Positions 52,885 through 61,291 of a DNA stretch of 64,000 bases are shown one piece after another (the stretch's first letter is position 1; every line of letters begins with the position of its first letter). Position numbers and translations under genes: made by a program. The notes under the pieces are model-generated. The model had not been told where the DNA came from. It searched no databases and saw only the letters and a list, made by a program, of their open reading frames with translations. Source of the stretch: Jannaschia sp. S6380 (GTDB lineage: Bacteria > Pseudomonadota > Alphaproteobacteria > Rhodobacterales > Rhodobacteraceae). The stretch lies in assembly GCF_023015695.1 (NCBI RefSeq), contig NZ_JALKAS010000002.1:186001-250000 (forward strand), in the 5' to 3' direction.

Positions 52885-54086
52885 CGTTTCGCGAAGACGC
52901 GGTCGTAGGCCGCCAGCAGGGCCGGCACCGAATGATCCCAGCTCAGCGTGTCCAGCACGCGGGCCCGGCCCTGCGCGCCCATCGCGCGCGCCATGTCCGG
53001 GTCATCCATCAACTGGGCGATCATCCGGGCGAAGTCGGCCGGGTCATTGGCGCGGGCATAAAGCGACGCATGCCCCGCCGAGGCACGCCCCTCGGTCAGG
53101 TCGAATTGCACCAGGGGCTTTTCCAGGGTCATGTATTCCATGACCTTGTTCATCGTCGAGATGTCGTTCATCGCATTCTTCGGGTCCGGCGCGACGCCGA
53201 TGTCGATCGCGTTCAACGCGCCCAGCATCGCCTCGCCATAGAGCGCACCGGTGAAGGTGAAGCGGTCGGCGAGGCCCCTTCGCGCCACCTCCGCCTCGAT
53301 CACCGGCTGGTGCGGACCGAAGCCGATGATGACGATATGCACATCCGCGCGGCCCATGTCCTGCACCAGGATGCGGACCGCCTCGACCAGCAGCTCCAGC
53401 CCCTCCTGCTGGCCGATGATGCCGATCCAGCCCAGGACGGTGCCGGCCTTTCGGAAGGACGCGTCGCCGGGGCCGGGCAGGAACTTCTCGATCCGGGGGG
53501 CGGAGCGGACGACGAACACGTCCTCGGCCGCCATTCCGCCGCGCCTGCGGGCGATGCGGGCGAAGCTTTCGTTGGTGGCGATGCTGACATCGGCGCAGGC
53601 GAAGGTGATCCGCTCCCACAGGCGCATCACGCCGTAAAGCAGGCCGCGCCTGCCGAACTTGGCCTCGAACAGCTCGGGGCAGACGTCGTGGTGATCGAAC
53701 ACGTAGCGCACACCGGCGAGCCGGTAGCGCAGCGCCAGAAGCCAGACCAGATCGGGCGGGTTGCAGCCGTGGATCACGTCGAAGCCGCGCGCGCGTCGCA
53801 CCTGCCGGGCCAGCCGGAACCAGTGGCGGATCGCGTGCAAATACTCGCGCGCATAGGCCAGGGCACCGGCATGCGCCTCGGGCGGGGCGGGGTGGCGGTG
53901 GATGTGGACGCCGTCGATGACCTCGTATTCGGCGTCCCAGCCGCGGCCCGTCGGGCAGATCACCGAAACCTCGTAGCCCGCCGCGACCAGCGAGGTCGCC
54001 TCCAGCCAGACCCGCCGGTCGAGTGGGACGGGCAGGTTCTCGACCACGATCAGCACGCGGCGCGGGGCGGTCTCGGCGGTGGGCAT
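52881..54086 (-). CDS. Family 4 glycosyltransferase
   Basis: A 401-residue GT-B enzyme. The N-terminal half begins RVLIVVENLPVPLDRRVWLEATSL and has DVIHGCNPPDLVWLLAL and FDHHDVCPELFEAKFG. The C-terminal half has VLGWIGIIGQQEGLELLVEAVRIL and the E-x7-E region KVMEYMTLEKPLVQFDL. The pattern resembles WbuB-like transferases of EPS loci. The ATG at 54086 is used; an upstream in-frame ATG at 54173 lacks support. It converges on xrtD with a shared CTAG and diverges from ugd. Confidence 0.9.
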   Translation of the reverse strand: MPTAETAPRRVLIVVENLPVPLDRRVWLEATSLVAAGYEVSVICPTGRGWDAEYEVIDGVHIHRHPAPPEAHAGALAYAREYLHAIRHWFRLARQVRRARGFDVIHGCNPPDLVWLLALRYRLAGVRYVFDHHDVCPELFEAKFGRRGLLYGVMRLWERITFACADVSIATNESFARIARRRGGMAAEDVFVVRSAPRIEKFLPGPGDASFRKAGTVLGWIGIIGQQEGLELLVEAVRILVQDMGRADVHIVIIGFGPHQPVIEAEVARRGLADRFTFTGALYGEAMLGALNAIDIGVAPDPKNAMNDISTMNKVMEYMTLEKPLVQFDLTEGRASAGHASLYARANDPADFARMIAQLMDDPDMARAMGAQGRARVLDTLSWDHSVPALLAAYDRVFAKR

Positions 54087-54280
54087 GCGGGAACCTCGGG
54101 TCGTCACGGGGTCGCAGGGGACAGGTGCCGTGGCCGGAACGCAAGCGGCACGGCGGAATTCGCCGATCGCCATGGCCCCTCCGCCACAACCTTGCCATTA
54201 TGGCGCGGAACAAGCCGCCCCGGCAGGCACGCATCGCGCGCGGGTCCGGCCGGACGGCAGGAAGAACGAAGGAACGGATC

Positions 54281-55585
54281 ATGCGTATCGCGATGATCGG
54301 CACCGGCTATGTGGGCCTGGTGTCGGGTGTGTGCTTTTCGGATTTCGGGCACGAGGTGGTCTGCGTGGACCGCGACCCGAAGAAGATCGAGATGCTGGAG
54401 GCCGGCCGCGTTCCCATCTTCGAGCCGGGGCTGGACGACCTGATGGCGCGCAACGTGGCGGCGGGGCGCCTGTCGTTCACCACCGACCTGAAGACAGCCG
54501 TCGGCGGGGCCGATGCGGTGTTCATCGCCGTCGGCACGCCGACGCGCCGGGGCGATGGCCATGCGGATCTGACCTATGTCATGGACGCCGCCGCCGAGAT
54601 CGGGCGCGCGCTGACCGGCTATGCGGTCATCGTGACCAAGTCGACCGTGCCCGTCGGCACCAACCGCAAAGTCGCCCAGGCCGTTCGCGACGCCGCGCCC
54701 GAGGCCGCGTTCGACGTCGCCTCCAACCCCGAGTTCCTGCGCGAGGGCGCGGCGATCGACGATTTCATGCGACCCGACCGCGTCGTCGTGGGCGTGGAGA
54801 GCGCGCGTGCCGAGGAGGTGATGTCCGCGATCTATCGCCCGCTCTACCTGCGCGACTTCGCGATCATGGTGACCGATCTGGAGTCGGCCGAGATGATCAA
54901 ATACGCGGCGAACGCGTTTCTGGCGACCAAGATCACCTTCATCAACGAGATCGCGGCGCTGTGCGAACGTGTCGGCGCCGACGTCAAGAAGGTGTCCAAG
55001 GGCATGGGGCTGGACGGGCGGATCGGGAACAAGTTCCTGCATGCCGGACCGGGCTATGGCGGATCGTGCTTTCCCAAGGACACCGCCGCGCTGGCCCGGA
55101 TCGGGCAGGACCACGCCATGCCCATGCGCATCACCGAGGCGGTCATGCAGGTCAACGAAGGCGTCAAGGCGCGGATGGTCGAGAAGCTGCGCGACCTCTG
55201 CGACGGCAGCTTCAACGGCCGCACGGTCGCGGTGATGGGCGTGACCTTCAAGCCCAACACCGACGACATGCGCGAGGCGCCCAGCCTGACCATCGTCCCC
55301 GCCCTCGTGGGCGGCGGCGCAAAGGTGCGTGTGGTCGACCCCGAAGGCCGGCGCGAGGGCGAGGCGCTGCTGCCCGGCGTGGCCTGGCACGACGACCCCT
55401 ACGAGGCCTGCGCGGAAGCCGACCTGATCGTGTTGCTGACGGAATGGAACGAGTTCCGCGCCCTGGACCTGGAGCGGATCGCCGGCGCGATGCGCACGCC
55501 CCGGATGGCGGACCTGCGCAACATCTATTCGCGCGAGGTGGCCGAGGCGGCCGGGTTCGCGGCCTACGATGCCGTCGGGCGTTAG
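54281..55585 (+). CDS. ugd: UDP-glucose 6-dehydrogenase
   Basis: A 434-residue enzyme that oxidises UDP-glucose twice to UDP-glucuronate with NAD. The NAD motif is MIGTGYVGLVSGVCFSDFGH (about residues 5-24), TKSTVPVGTN and SNPEFLREGAAIDDF are the substrate side, and GPGYGGSCFPKD holds the catalytic Cys263. GVTFKPNTDDMREAPSL is the C-terminal UDP-binding domain. AAGGA precedes the ATG. It supplies the UDP-GlcA 4-epimerase at 33.7 kb and possibly glucuronosyl transfer. Confidence 0.97.
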   Translation: MRIAMIGTGYVGLVSGVCFSDFGHEVVCVDRDPKKIEMLEAGRVPIFEPGLDDLMARNVAAGRLSFTTDLKTAVGGADAVFIAVGTPTRRGDGHADLTYVMDAAAEIGRALTGYAVIVTKSTVPVGTNRKVAQAVRDAAPEAAFDVASNPEFLREGAAIDDFMRPDRVVVGVESARAEEVMSAIYRPLYLRDFAIMVTDLESAEMIKYAANAFLATKITFINEIAALCERVGADVKKVSKGMGLDGRIGNKFLHAGPGYGGSCFPKDTAALARIGQDHAMPMRITEAVMQVNEGVKARMVEKLRDLCDGSFNGRTVAVMGVTFKPNTDDMREAPSLTIVPALVGGGAKVRVVDPEGRREGEALLPGVAWHDDPYEACAEADLIVLLTEWNEFRALDLERIAGAMRTPRMADLRNIYSREVAEAAGFAAYDAVGR

Positions 55586-55597
55586 GCGGGCCGCCCG

Positions 55598-56839
55598 GTG
55601 AGGATCCTCCTGGTTCACCAGAACATGCCCGGCCAGTACCGCGAGTTGCTGGACTGGCTGATCGCGCAGGGCGGGCACGAGCTGGTGTTCCTCACGCAGC
55701 GGCGGAACTATCCTGACCGCGAAGGCGTCCGGAAGGTCGTGTACGCGCCCCATCACAAGCCTGCCGAGGACGCCTATGGCCTGTCCAAGACGTGGGAGGA
55801 GGCGGCGGGCAACGGGTTCGGCGCGGCCCAGGCCGCCGCCCGGTTGCGCGACGAGGGCTTCGTGCCCGACATCATCCTGGGGCATACCGGTTGGGGCGAA
55901 CTTCTGTTCATGAAGCAGGTCCTGCCGGACGTGCCCATCCTGGGGTTCTTCGAGTACTACTACCTGGCCGAGGGCGGACCTGTCGGCTTCGACCCCGAGG
56001 ATCCGCCGTCCGAGGTCACGCCGTTCCTGCTGCATGCCCGCAACGCCGTGCCCAACACCGCGATCCAGGTGGTCGATCGCGGCCTGTCGCCGACCCGGTG
56101 GCAGCGCGACACCTTCCCGGACAGCTTTCACGACAAGCTCTATGTCTGCCATGATGGCATCCGTACCGATCGCCTGCGCGCCGATCCGGGCGTCACGCTG
56201 GGGTTGGGCCGCATCGGCCAGGTCACGCGCGAGGACGAGATCTTCACCTACCTCGCGCGGAACATGGAACGGACCCGCGGCTTCCACACCTTCATGCGCG
56301 CACTGCCCGCGATCCAGAAGGCGCGGCCCAACGCGCGTGTTCTGGTCGTCGGCGGCTCGGGTGCGTCCTACGGCAAGGCCAGCAAGGCCGAAGGCGGTTT
56401 CCGCGCCGAGATGGAGCGCGAGGTCGGCCACCTGATCGACTGGGACCGCGTTCATTTCCTGGGTCAGGTCCCCTATGAGGCGTATCGCCGGATCGTGCAG
56501 CTCAGCCGATGTCACATCTATCTGACGATGCCCTTCGTGCTGTCCTGGTCGCTGCTGGAGTCGATGGCGATGCAGGCCACGGTCGTCGCATCCGACGTGG
56601 CCCCCGTGCGCGAGGCGATCACCCATGGCAAGACCGGGCTGCTGGTCGATTTCCTCGACCCCGATGCCTTGGCCACGCAGGTGATCGACGTGCTGTCGAA
56701 CCCGGATGCGCATGCCGGGCTGGGACCGGCGGCGCGCGCGCATGTCGTCGACAACTACGACTTCCTGACCCGGTGCCTGCCTCGGCATATCGACCAGATC
56801 AACGCGCTGGTCCCCGAGGGCCGCGGCCTCAGCCTCTAG
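55598..56839 (+). CDS. Family 4 glycosyltransferase with Glyco_trans_4_3-type N-terminus
   Basis: A 413-residue GT-B enzyme. The N-terminal MRILLVHQNMPGQYRELLDWLIAQ and ILGHTGWGELLFMKQVLPDVPILGFFEYYY fit the Glyco_trans_4_3 domain. The C-terminal half has VLVVGGSGASYGKA, HFLGQVPYEAYRRIVQLSRCHIY and LSWSLLESMAMQATVVASDVAPVREAI (E-x7-E type site). The start is GTG, 12 bases after ugd, so the two are probably co-transcribed. The sugar donor may be UDP-GlcA, but that is a guess from position. Confidence 0.88.
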   Translation: MRILLVHQNMPGQYRELLDWLIAQGGHELVFLTQRRNYPDREGVRKVVYAPHHKPAEDAYGLSKTWEEAAGNGFGAAQAAARLRDEGFVPDIILGHTGWGELLFMKQVLPDVPILGFFEYYYLAEGGPVGFDPEDPPSEVTPFLLHARNAVPNTAIQVVDRGLSPTRWQRDTFPDSFHDKLYVCHDGIRTDRLRADPGVTLGLGRIGQVTREDEIFTYLARNMERTRGFHTFMRALPAIQKARPNARVLVVGGSGASYGKASKAEGGFRAEMEREVGHLIDWDRVHFLGQVPYEAYRRIVQLSRCHIYLTMPFVLSWSLLESMAMQATVVASDVAPVREAITHGKTGLLVDFLDPDALATQVIDVLSNPDAHAGLGPAARAHVVDNYDFLTRCLPRHIDQINALVPEGRGLSL

Positions 56840-56875
56840 TTGCGCGGCGTCGCGGCGCAGCCTATCTGCGGGCGC

Positions 56876-57817
56876 ATGAACGACGCATTGGACACCGGCC
56901 GCGAGGTCCTGAGGACCGAGGCGGCCGCCCTGTCGGCGCTGGCCGAGGCCATGCCCGAGGATTTCTCGGCCGTGGTCGACCTGATCGCGGCGGCGCCCGG
57001 GCGCGTGATCGTCACGGGCATCGGCAAGTCCGGGCACATCGCCCGCAAGATCGCGGCGACCCTGGCCTCCACGGGCACGCCCGCGCTGTTCGTGCATCCG
57101 GCCGAGGCCAGCCATGGCGACATGGGCATGATCGGGCGCGACGACGTCGTCCTGATGCTGTCGAACTCCGGCGAGGCGGCGGAGCTGCGCGACATGATCG
57201 AGCACACCCGGCGCTTTTCGGTCCCGCTGGTGGGGCTGTCCTCGCGCCCCGGATCGACGCTGATGCAGGCCGCCGATCACCGACTGACCATCCCCGCACT
57301 GCCCGAGGCCTGCGGGATCGGGATGGTGCCCACCACCTCGACCACGTTGACGCTGGGCCTGGGCGACGCGCTGGCCGTGGCGCTGCTGCGGCGAAGGAAT
57401 TTCCGGGCGGAGGATTTCGGCGTCTTCCACCCGGGCGGCAAGCTGGGCGCCCAGATGGCCCGCGTGTCGCGATTGATGCATTCCGAGGTGCCGGCGGTGA
57501 CGTCCGAGACGCCGATGCCCGATGCCTTGCTGACGATGACCTCGGGCGGGTTTGGGATCGCCGCCGTGGTCGATCGCGGCGTGTTGACCGGCGTGATCAC
57601 CGACGGGGACTTGCGGCGCAACATGGCGGTGCTGATGGACCGGCGCGCGGGCGACGTGGCGACGCGCGATCCGCTGACGGTGCCGCCCGACATGCTGGCC
57701 GCGCAGGCGCTGGCGCTGCTGAATGCGCGCAAGATCAGCGTGCTGATCGTCTGCGAGGGGCCCGCCCCGGTGGGCGTGCTGCACATCCACGACCTGTTGC
57801 GCGCGGGTGTCGCATGA
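56876..57817 (+). CDS. kdsD: Arabinose-5-phosphate isomerase (KpsF/GutQ family)
   Basis: A 313-residue enzyme that interconverts ribulose 5-phosphate and arabinose 5-phosphate, first step to Kdo. The SIS domain (about residues 30-190) has IVTGIGKSGHIARKIAATLASTGTPALFVHPAEASHGD and LMLSNSGEAAEL. Two CBS domains follow (about 200-313; FGIAAVVDRGVLTGVITDGDLRRN). The ATG at 56876 gives the usual N-terminus; ORF continues to 56840. It overlaps kdsB by ATGA. The clustering with kdsB and kdsA makes the Kdo role firm. Confidence 0.93.
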   Translation: MNDALDTGREVLRTEAAALSALAEAMPEDFSAVVDLIAAAPGRVIVTGIGKSGHIARKIAATLASTGTPALFVHPAEASHGDMGMIGRDDVVLMLSNSGEAAELRDMIEHTRRFSVPLVGLSSRPGSTLMQAADHRLTIPALPEACGIGMVPTTSTTLTLGLGDALAVALLRRRNFRAEDFGVFHPGGKLGAQMARVSRLMHSEVPAVTSETPMPDALLTMTSGGFGIAAVVDRGVLTGVITDGDLRRNMAVLMDRRAGDVATRDPLTVPPDMLAAQALALLNARKISVLIVCEGPAPVGVLHIHDLLRAGVA

Positions 57818-58596
57818 AGACCGCGATCCTGATCCCGGCGCGCTATGCCTCCACCCGCTATCCCGGCAAGCCGCTGGCCGAGCTTCGGCAGAAGGACGGC
57901 AGCGTCAAATCCCTGATCCGCATGACATGGGAGGCGGCGCAGGGAGTTCGGGGCGTCGACGCCGTGCACGTGGCGACCGATGACGACCGGATCGCGGATG
58001 CGGCGCGGGGCTTCGGCGCGACCGTCCTGATGACGTCGCCCGCGGCGGCGAACGGCACCGAACGCTGCGCCGAGGCGCTGGACCAGATCGAGGCCGACCT
58101 CGTGGTGAACCTGCAGGGCGATGCGCCGCTGACGCCACCCTGGTTCGTCGAGGCGCTGATCGAACGGATGCAGGCCGATACGGATGCCGCCGTCGCCACG
58201 CCCGTCCTGCGCTGCGACGCCGCGACCTATGCGATGTTCATCGAGGATCGGAAGGCCGGGCGCGTCGGCGGCACCACTGCCGTGTTCGACCGCAACCTGC
58301 ACGGGCTCTACTTCTCAAAGGAAGTGATCCCCTATATCGACCCGGGCAAGGTTCCCGATCCGATCCCGGTCTTTCACCATGTCGGCGTCTACGCCTATCG
58401 CCCCGATGCGCTGCGCGCCTATGCCGGATGGCCGCAAGGCGAGCTGGAGCGGCGCGAGGGGCTGGAGCAGCTGCGCTTTCTGGAAAACGGTGCCACCGTC
58501 GCCTGCGTCGAGGTCGACGCGCGGGGCCGCGTGTTCTGGGAGTTAAACAACCCAGCCGACGTGCCCCGCATCGAAGCCGTCCTGCAAGGAGCCTGA
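57814..58596 (+). CDS. kdsB: CMP-Kdo synthetase (3-deoxy-manno-octulosonate cytidylyltransferase)
   Basis: A 260-residue nucleotidyltransferase that activates Kdo with [23 protein letters not shown] (about residues 5-24) is the CTP-binding motif, [12 protein letters not shown] holds the metal-binding Asp, and [36 protein letters not shown] is the family's C-terminal block. The usual form has more of the motif MIQ; here [11 protein letters not shown] replaces it, as in capsule-type CKS enzymes. It overlaps kdsD by ATGA; kdsA follows after 2 bases. Confidence 0.95.
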   Translation: MKTAILIPARYASTRYPGKPLAELRQKDGSVKSLIRMTWEAAQGVRGVDAVHVATDDDRIADAARGFGATVLMTSPAAANGTERCAEALDQIEADLVVNLQGDAPLTPPWFVEALIERMQADTDAAVATPVLRCDAATYAMFIEDRKAGRVGGTTAVFDRNLHGLYFSKEVIPYIDPGKVPDPIPVFHHVGVYAYRPDALRAYAGWPQGELERREGLEQLRFLENGATVACVEVDARGRVFWELNNPADVPRIEAVLQGA

Positions 58597-58598
58597 GC

Positions 58599-59435
58599 AT
58601 GGAGCCCATCGCAACCCGCATTGTCGAGATCGGCGGCATCCCCGTTGGCGGCACGAACCCCTTCGCGCTGATCACCGGGCCGTGCCAGCTCGAAAGCCTG
58701 AACCATGCCCGCATGATGGCGACCCATATCGCCGAGGCGTGCGATGCGACCGGCACGCGGTTCGTCTTCAAGGCCAGCTACGACAAGGCCAACCGCTCCT
58801 CCATCGGCACCCAGCGGGGTCTGGGGATGGAGGAGGGGCTGCGCATCCTGGCCGAGGTCAAGGCGGAGTTCGGCTGTCCGGTGCTGACCGACGTGCACCT
58901 GCCCGACCATTGCGCGCCGGCGGCGGAGGTCTGCGACGTGCTGCAGATCCCCGCCTTCCTGTCGCGGCAGACGGACCTGCTGCTTGCCGCTGGCGGGACG
59001 GGCCGCGCGATCAACATCAAGAAGGGACAGTTCCTCGCGCCCTGGGACATGGAGAACGTCGCGGCCAAGGTCGCCAGCACCGGAAACGGGAACATCCTGC
59101 TCTGCGATCGGGGGACGAGCTTCGGCTACAACACCCTGGTCACCGATTTCCGTGGCCTTCCGGTGATGGAGCGGACGGGATATCCGGTCGTCTTCGACGC
59201 CACCCATTCGGTGCAGCAGCCCGGCGGGCAGGGCACCACATCGGGCGGTCAGCGCGAATTCGCGCCCGTGCTGGCGCGCGCGGCCTGCGCCGTCGGTGTC
59301 TCGGCCCTGTTCATTGAAACGCATCAGGACCCGGATAGCGCGCCTTCGGACGGGCCCAACATGATTCCCGTCGACCGGATGGCGGACCTGATCGCGGAAC
59401 TTCGCGCCTTCGACGACCTGCGCAAGGGCAACTGA
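58599..59435 (+). CDS. kdsA: Kdo-8-phosphate synthase
   Basis: A 278-residue TIM-barrel enzyme that condenses phosphoenolpyruvate with arabinose 5-phosphate. [48 protein letters not shown] and [22 protein letters not shown] are diagnostic. It has Cys in GPCQLES and the [10 protein letters not shown] segment, which places it in the metal-dependent or mixed class; I do not assign it further. AAGGAG lies upstream. kdsC (Kdo-8-P phosphatase) is not adjacent. Confidence 0.96.
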   Translation: MEPIATRIVEIGGIPVGGTNPFALITGPCQLESLNHARMMATHIAEACDATGTRFVFKASYDKANRSSIGTQRGLGMEEGLRILAEVKAEFGCPVLTDVHLPDHCAPAAEVCDVLQIPAFLSRQTDLLLAAGGTGRAINIKKGQFLAPWDMENVAAKVASTGNGNILLCDRGTSFGYNTLVTDFRGLPVMERTGYPVVFDATHSVQQPGGQGTTSGGQREFAPVLARAACAVGVSALFIETHQDPDSAPSDGPNMIPVDRMADLIAELRAFDDLRKGN

Positions 59436-59482
59436 CCCGCGCGCCGCGACGTTGAGGCTGCGCAGCCACGCCGGAGACCCGC

Positions 59483-60073
59483 ATGTTCGAGATCATCGTC
59501 AGCGTCATGGGACGCGCCGGATACTTCGGGACGTTCCTTCTGATGTTGGGGGAGAACGTGTTTCCCCCGATCCCGTCCGAGGTCATCATGCCGCTGGCCG
59601 GCTTCCTGGCCGCGCGCGGCACATTGGTCCTGTGGCTGGTGATCGTGGCTGGGACGCTCGGCTCCGTGGCAGGCGCGCTCTTCTGGTACTGGATCGGGCG
59701 CGAGGTCGGCGAGGAAAGGCTGCGTCGCTTCGCCGAACGCCACGGCCGCTGGCTGACGATCGAGGGGCGGCATGTCGACCAGGCCTCCGACTGGTTTCGG
59801 CGGCATGGCGGGGCGGCCGTATTCTTCGGGCGTCTGATCCCCGGTGTCCGCACATTCATCTCGGTTCCGGCAGGGGTCGCGCGGATGCCGCTCGTGCCGT
59901 TCCTGGGATATACGCTGGCGGGCAGCCTGCCCTTCACCGCCCTCCTGGCAGGGCTGGGCTACGTGCTCGAGTCGCAATACGAGAAGGTGGGTGCCTGGAT
60001 GGACCCGATCTCCTGGATCGTGATCGGGGCGATCGTGGCGGCCTATCTGTGGCGGCTGCTGCGGCGGCGCTAG
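59483..60073 (+). CDS. DedA-family membrane protein
   Basis: A 196-residue inner-membrane protein with four to five helices. ENVFPPIPSEVIMPLAGFLA (about residues 24-43) and the GRLIPGVRTFISVPAGVARM segment (about 115-134) are the DedA/SNARE-associated signatures with the conserved Glu and Arg. DedA proteins are membrane lipid (undecaprenyl phosphate or phospholipid) flippases or related. It is 47 bases after kdsA, preceded by the palindrome GGCTGCGCAGCC. Its stop shares CTAG with the convergent alkB-like gene. Confidence 0.92.
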   Translation: MFEIIVSVMGRAGYFGTFLLMLGENVFPPIPSEVIMPLAGFLAARGTLVLWLVIVAGTLGSVAGALFWYWIGREVGEERLRRFAERHGRWLTIEGRHVDQASDWFRRHGGAAVFFGRLIPGVRTFISVPAGVARMPLVPFLGYTLAGSLPFTALLAGLGYVLESQYEKVGAWMDPISWIVIGAIVAAYLWRLLRRR

Positions 60074-61215
60074 CGCGCGACGGGGTTCGACGCGGTCTTG
60101 TAGGCCGACCAATCCGCGATGTCGGGATAATGCTGTCGACGCCACGCCCGCACGCGGGGGTTCATCACCCGGCGCCAGATCGGCGGCACCATCGCGGCCG
60201 CCGTCATGACCGGATAGCCCGCGGGCAACTGCGGTGCCTCGGACGCGTCATATGTCTGAAGCAGCGGAAACGGGCGGTCGGGCTTGAAGTGATGGTCCGA
60301 ATGGCGCTGCAGGTTGATCAGCAGCCAGTTCGACGCCTTGTGCGCGCTGTTCCACGAATGATGCGGGCGGACGGGTTCGTACCGGCCGTCGCCCAGGTGG
60401 CGGCGGGTCAGGCCGTAATGTTCGATGTAATTAACCAGTTCGAGCTGCCAGATCGCGGTCACCGCCTGCACGGCGAACAGGACCAGGCCCGTCCAACCGC
60501 CGAGGGCCACGGCGAGGAGGAGCATGCCGACCTGCAGCGCGGCGTAGCGCCAGAACGGGTTCGAGCGGTGGAACGCCGACACGCCCTTGCGCGCGAGCAT
60601 GGCGACCTCGGCCTGCCACGCGGAGACGATGCTGCTGCGAAGCACGCGCGGCAGGAAGCGGTGGAACCCCTCGTTGTACCGGGCCGTCGCGGGGTCGCGG
60701 GGCGTGGCGACATGGCGGTGATGCACCAGCAGGTGTTCGGAGCGGAAATGCGAATAAAGGACCATCGCCAGAAGGATGTCGCCCAGCCACCGGTCGAGAC
60801 GCGGCCGCTGATGGACCAGTTCATGCGCGTAGTTGATCCCGATCGTCCCGGTCACCACGCCCATACCGAAGAACAGCCCCCACATCTCCAACGTCGAGAG
60901 ATGCGTGCTGTGATCGACATACCAGATCAGGCCGAAAAGCGTGGCGAACTGGACCGGCGCCCAGATCAGCGTGATCGCCCGATACCAGCCCAGGCCGCGC
61001 CGCTCCATCAACGGGTCGGCATTGCGCTCCTCCAACCCTGCCAGCAGGTCGAGCGCGGAATAGAGGCCCCAGCCGTAGATCGGCACCGCCGCCACCCACC
61101 AGCCGCCCAGTACGGCGCCCAGCCACACCATCGGCACCATGGTGAGCGAGATCCAGAACGGCAGCGCGGCCCAGGGCGCGCGGACCTGTTCGTCGGGCAT
61201 GGTCGTGATCGACAT
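60070..61215 (-). CDS. alkB: AlkB-type alkane/aromatic non-haem di-iron monooxygenase
   Basis: A 381-residue membrane hydroxylase with about six helices. The histidine boxes are present: NYAHELVHQ, SEHLLVHHRHVAT, LQRHSDHH and the extra NYIEHYGL. The second box has Leu-Leu-Val where most AlkB have Asn-x-Gly (EHxxGHH), and the last box is followed by Phe instead of Ala. ATPRDPATARYNEG and the VRPHHSWNSAH block fit the family. It would terminally hydroxylate alkanes or a related chain with rubredoxin electrons; no rubredoxin gene is adjacent. Confidence 0.88.
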   Translation of the reverse strand: MSITTMPDEQVRAPWAALPFWISLTMVPMVWLGAVLGGWWVAAVPIYGWGLYSALDLLAGLEERNADPLMERRGLGWYRAITLIWAPVQFATLFGLIWYVDHSTHLSTLEMWGLFFGMGVVTGTIGINYAHELVHQRPRLDRWLGDILLAMVLYSHFRSEHLLVHHRHVATPRDPATARYNEGFHRFLPRVLRSSIVSAWQAEVAMLARKGVSAFHRSNPFWRYAALQVGMLLLAVALGGWTGLVLFAVQAVTAIWQLELVNYIEHYGLTRRHLGDGRYEPVRPHHSWNSAHKASNWLLINLQRHSDHHFKPDRPFPLLQTYDASEAPQLPAGYPVMTAAAMVPPIWRRVMNPRVRAWRRQHYPDIADWSAYKTASNPVAR

Positions 61216-61291
61216 CGTTCGCGGCGTCCCTTCGGTTGAGGTGCAGGATATCGCATTCGCGGCCCGTCGCTCAAGCGTCGGCTGGGAAACG

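Noticed and set aside
54104..57790. A 1228-codon open frame on the minus strand opposite ugd, a glycosyltransferase and kdsD
   Set aside because: It is the antisense shadow typical of high-GC coding DNA. The product is His/Arg/Gln-rich low-complexity sequence without domains, while the plus strand carries three clear enzymes.
58543..58547. A TTAAAC segment near the kdsB end
   Set aside because: Single TTAA within coding sequence, without a partner half-site.
60429..60434. A TTAAC half-site considered as part of a CtrA box
   Set aside because: It lies inside the alkB coding sequence and has no second TTAA at 7 bases.
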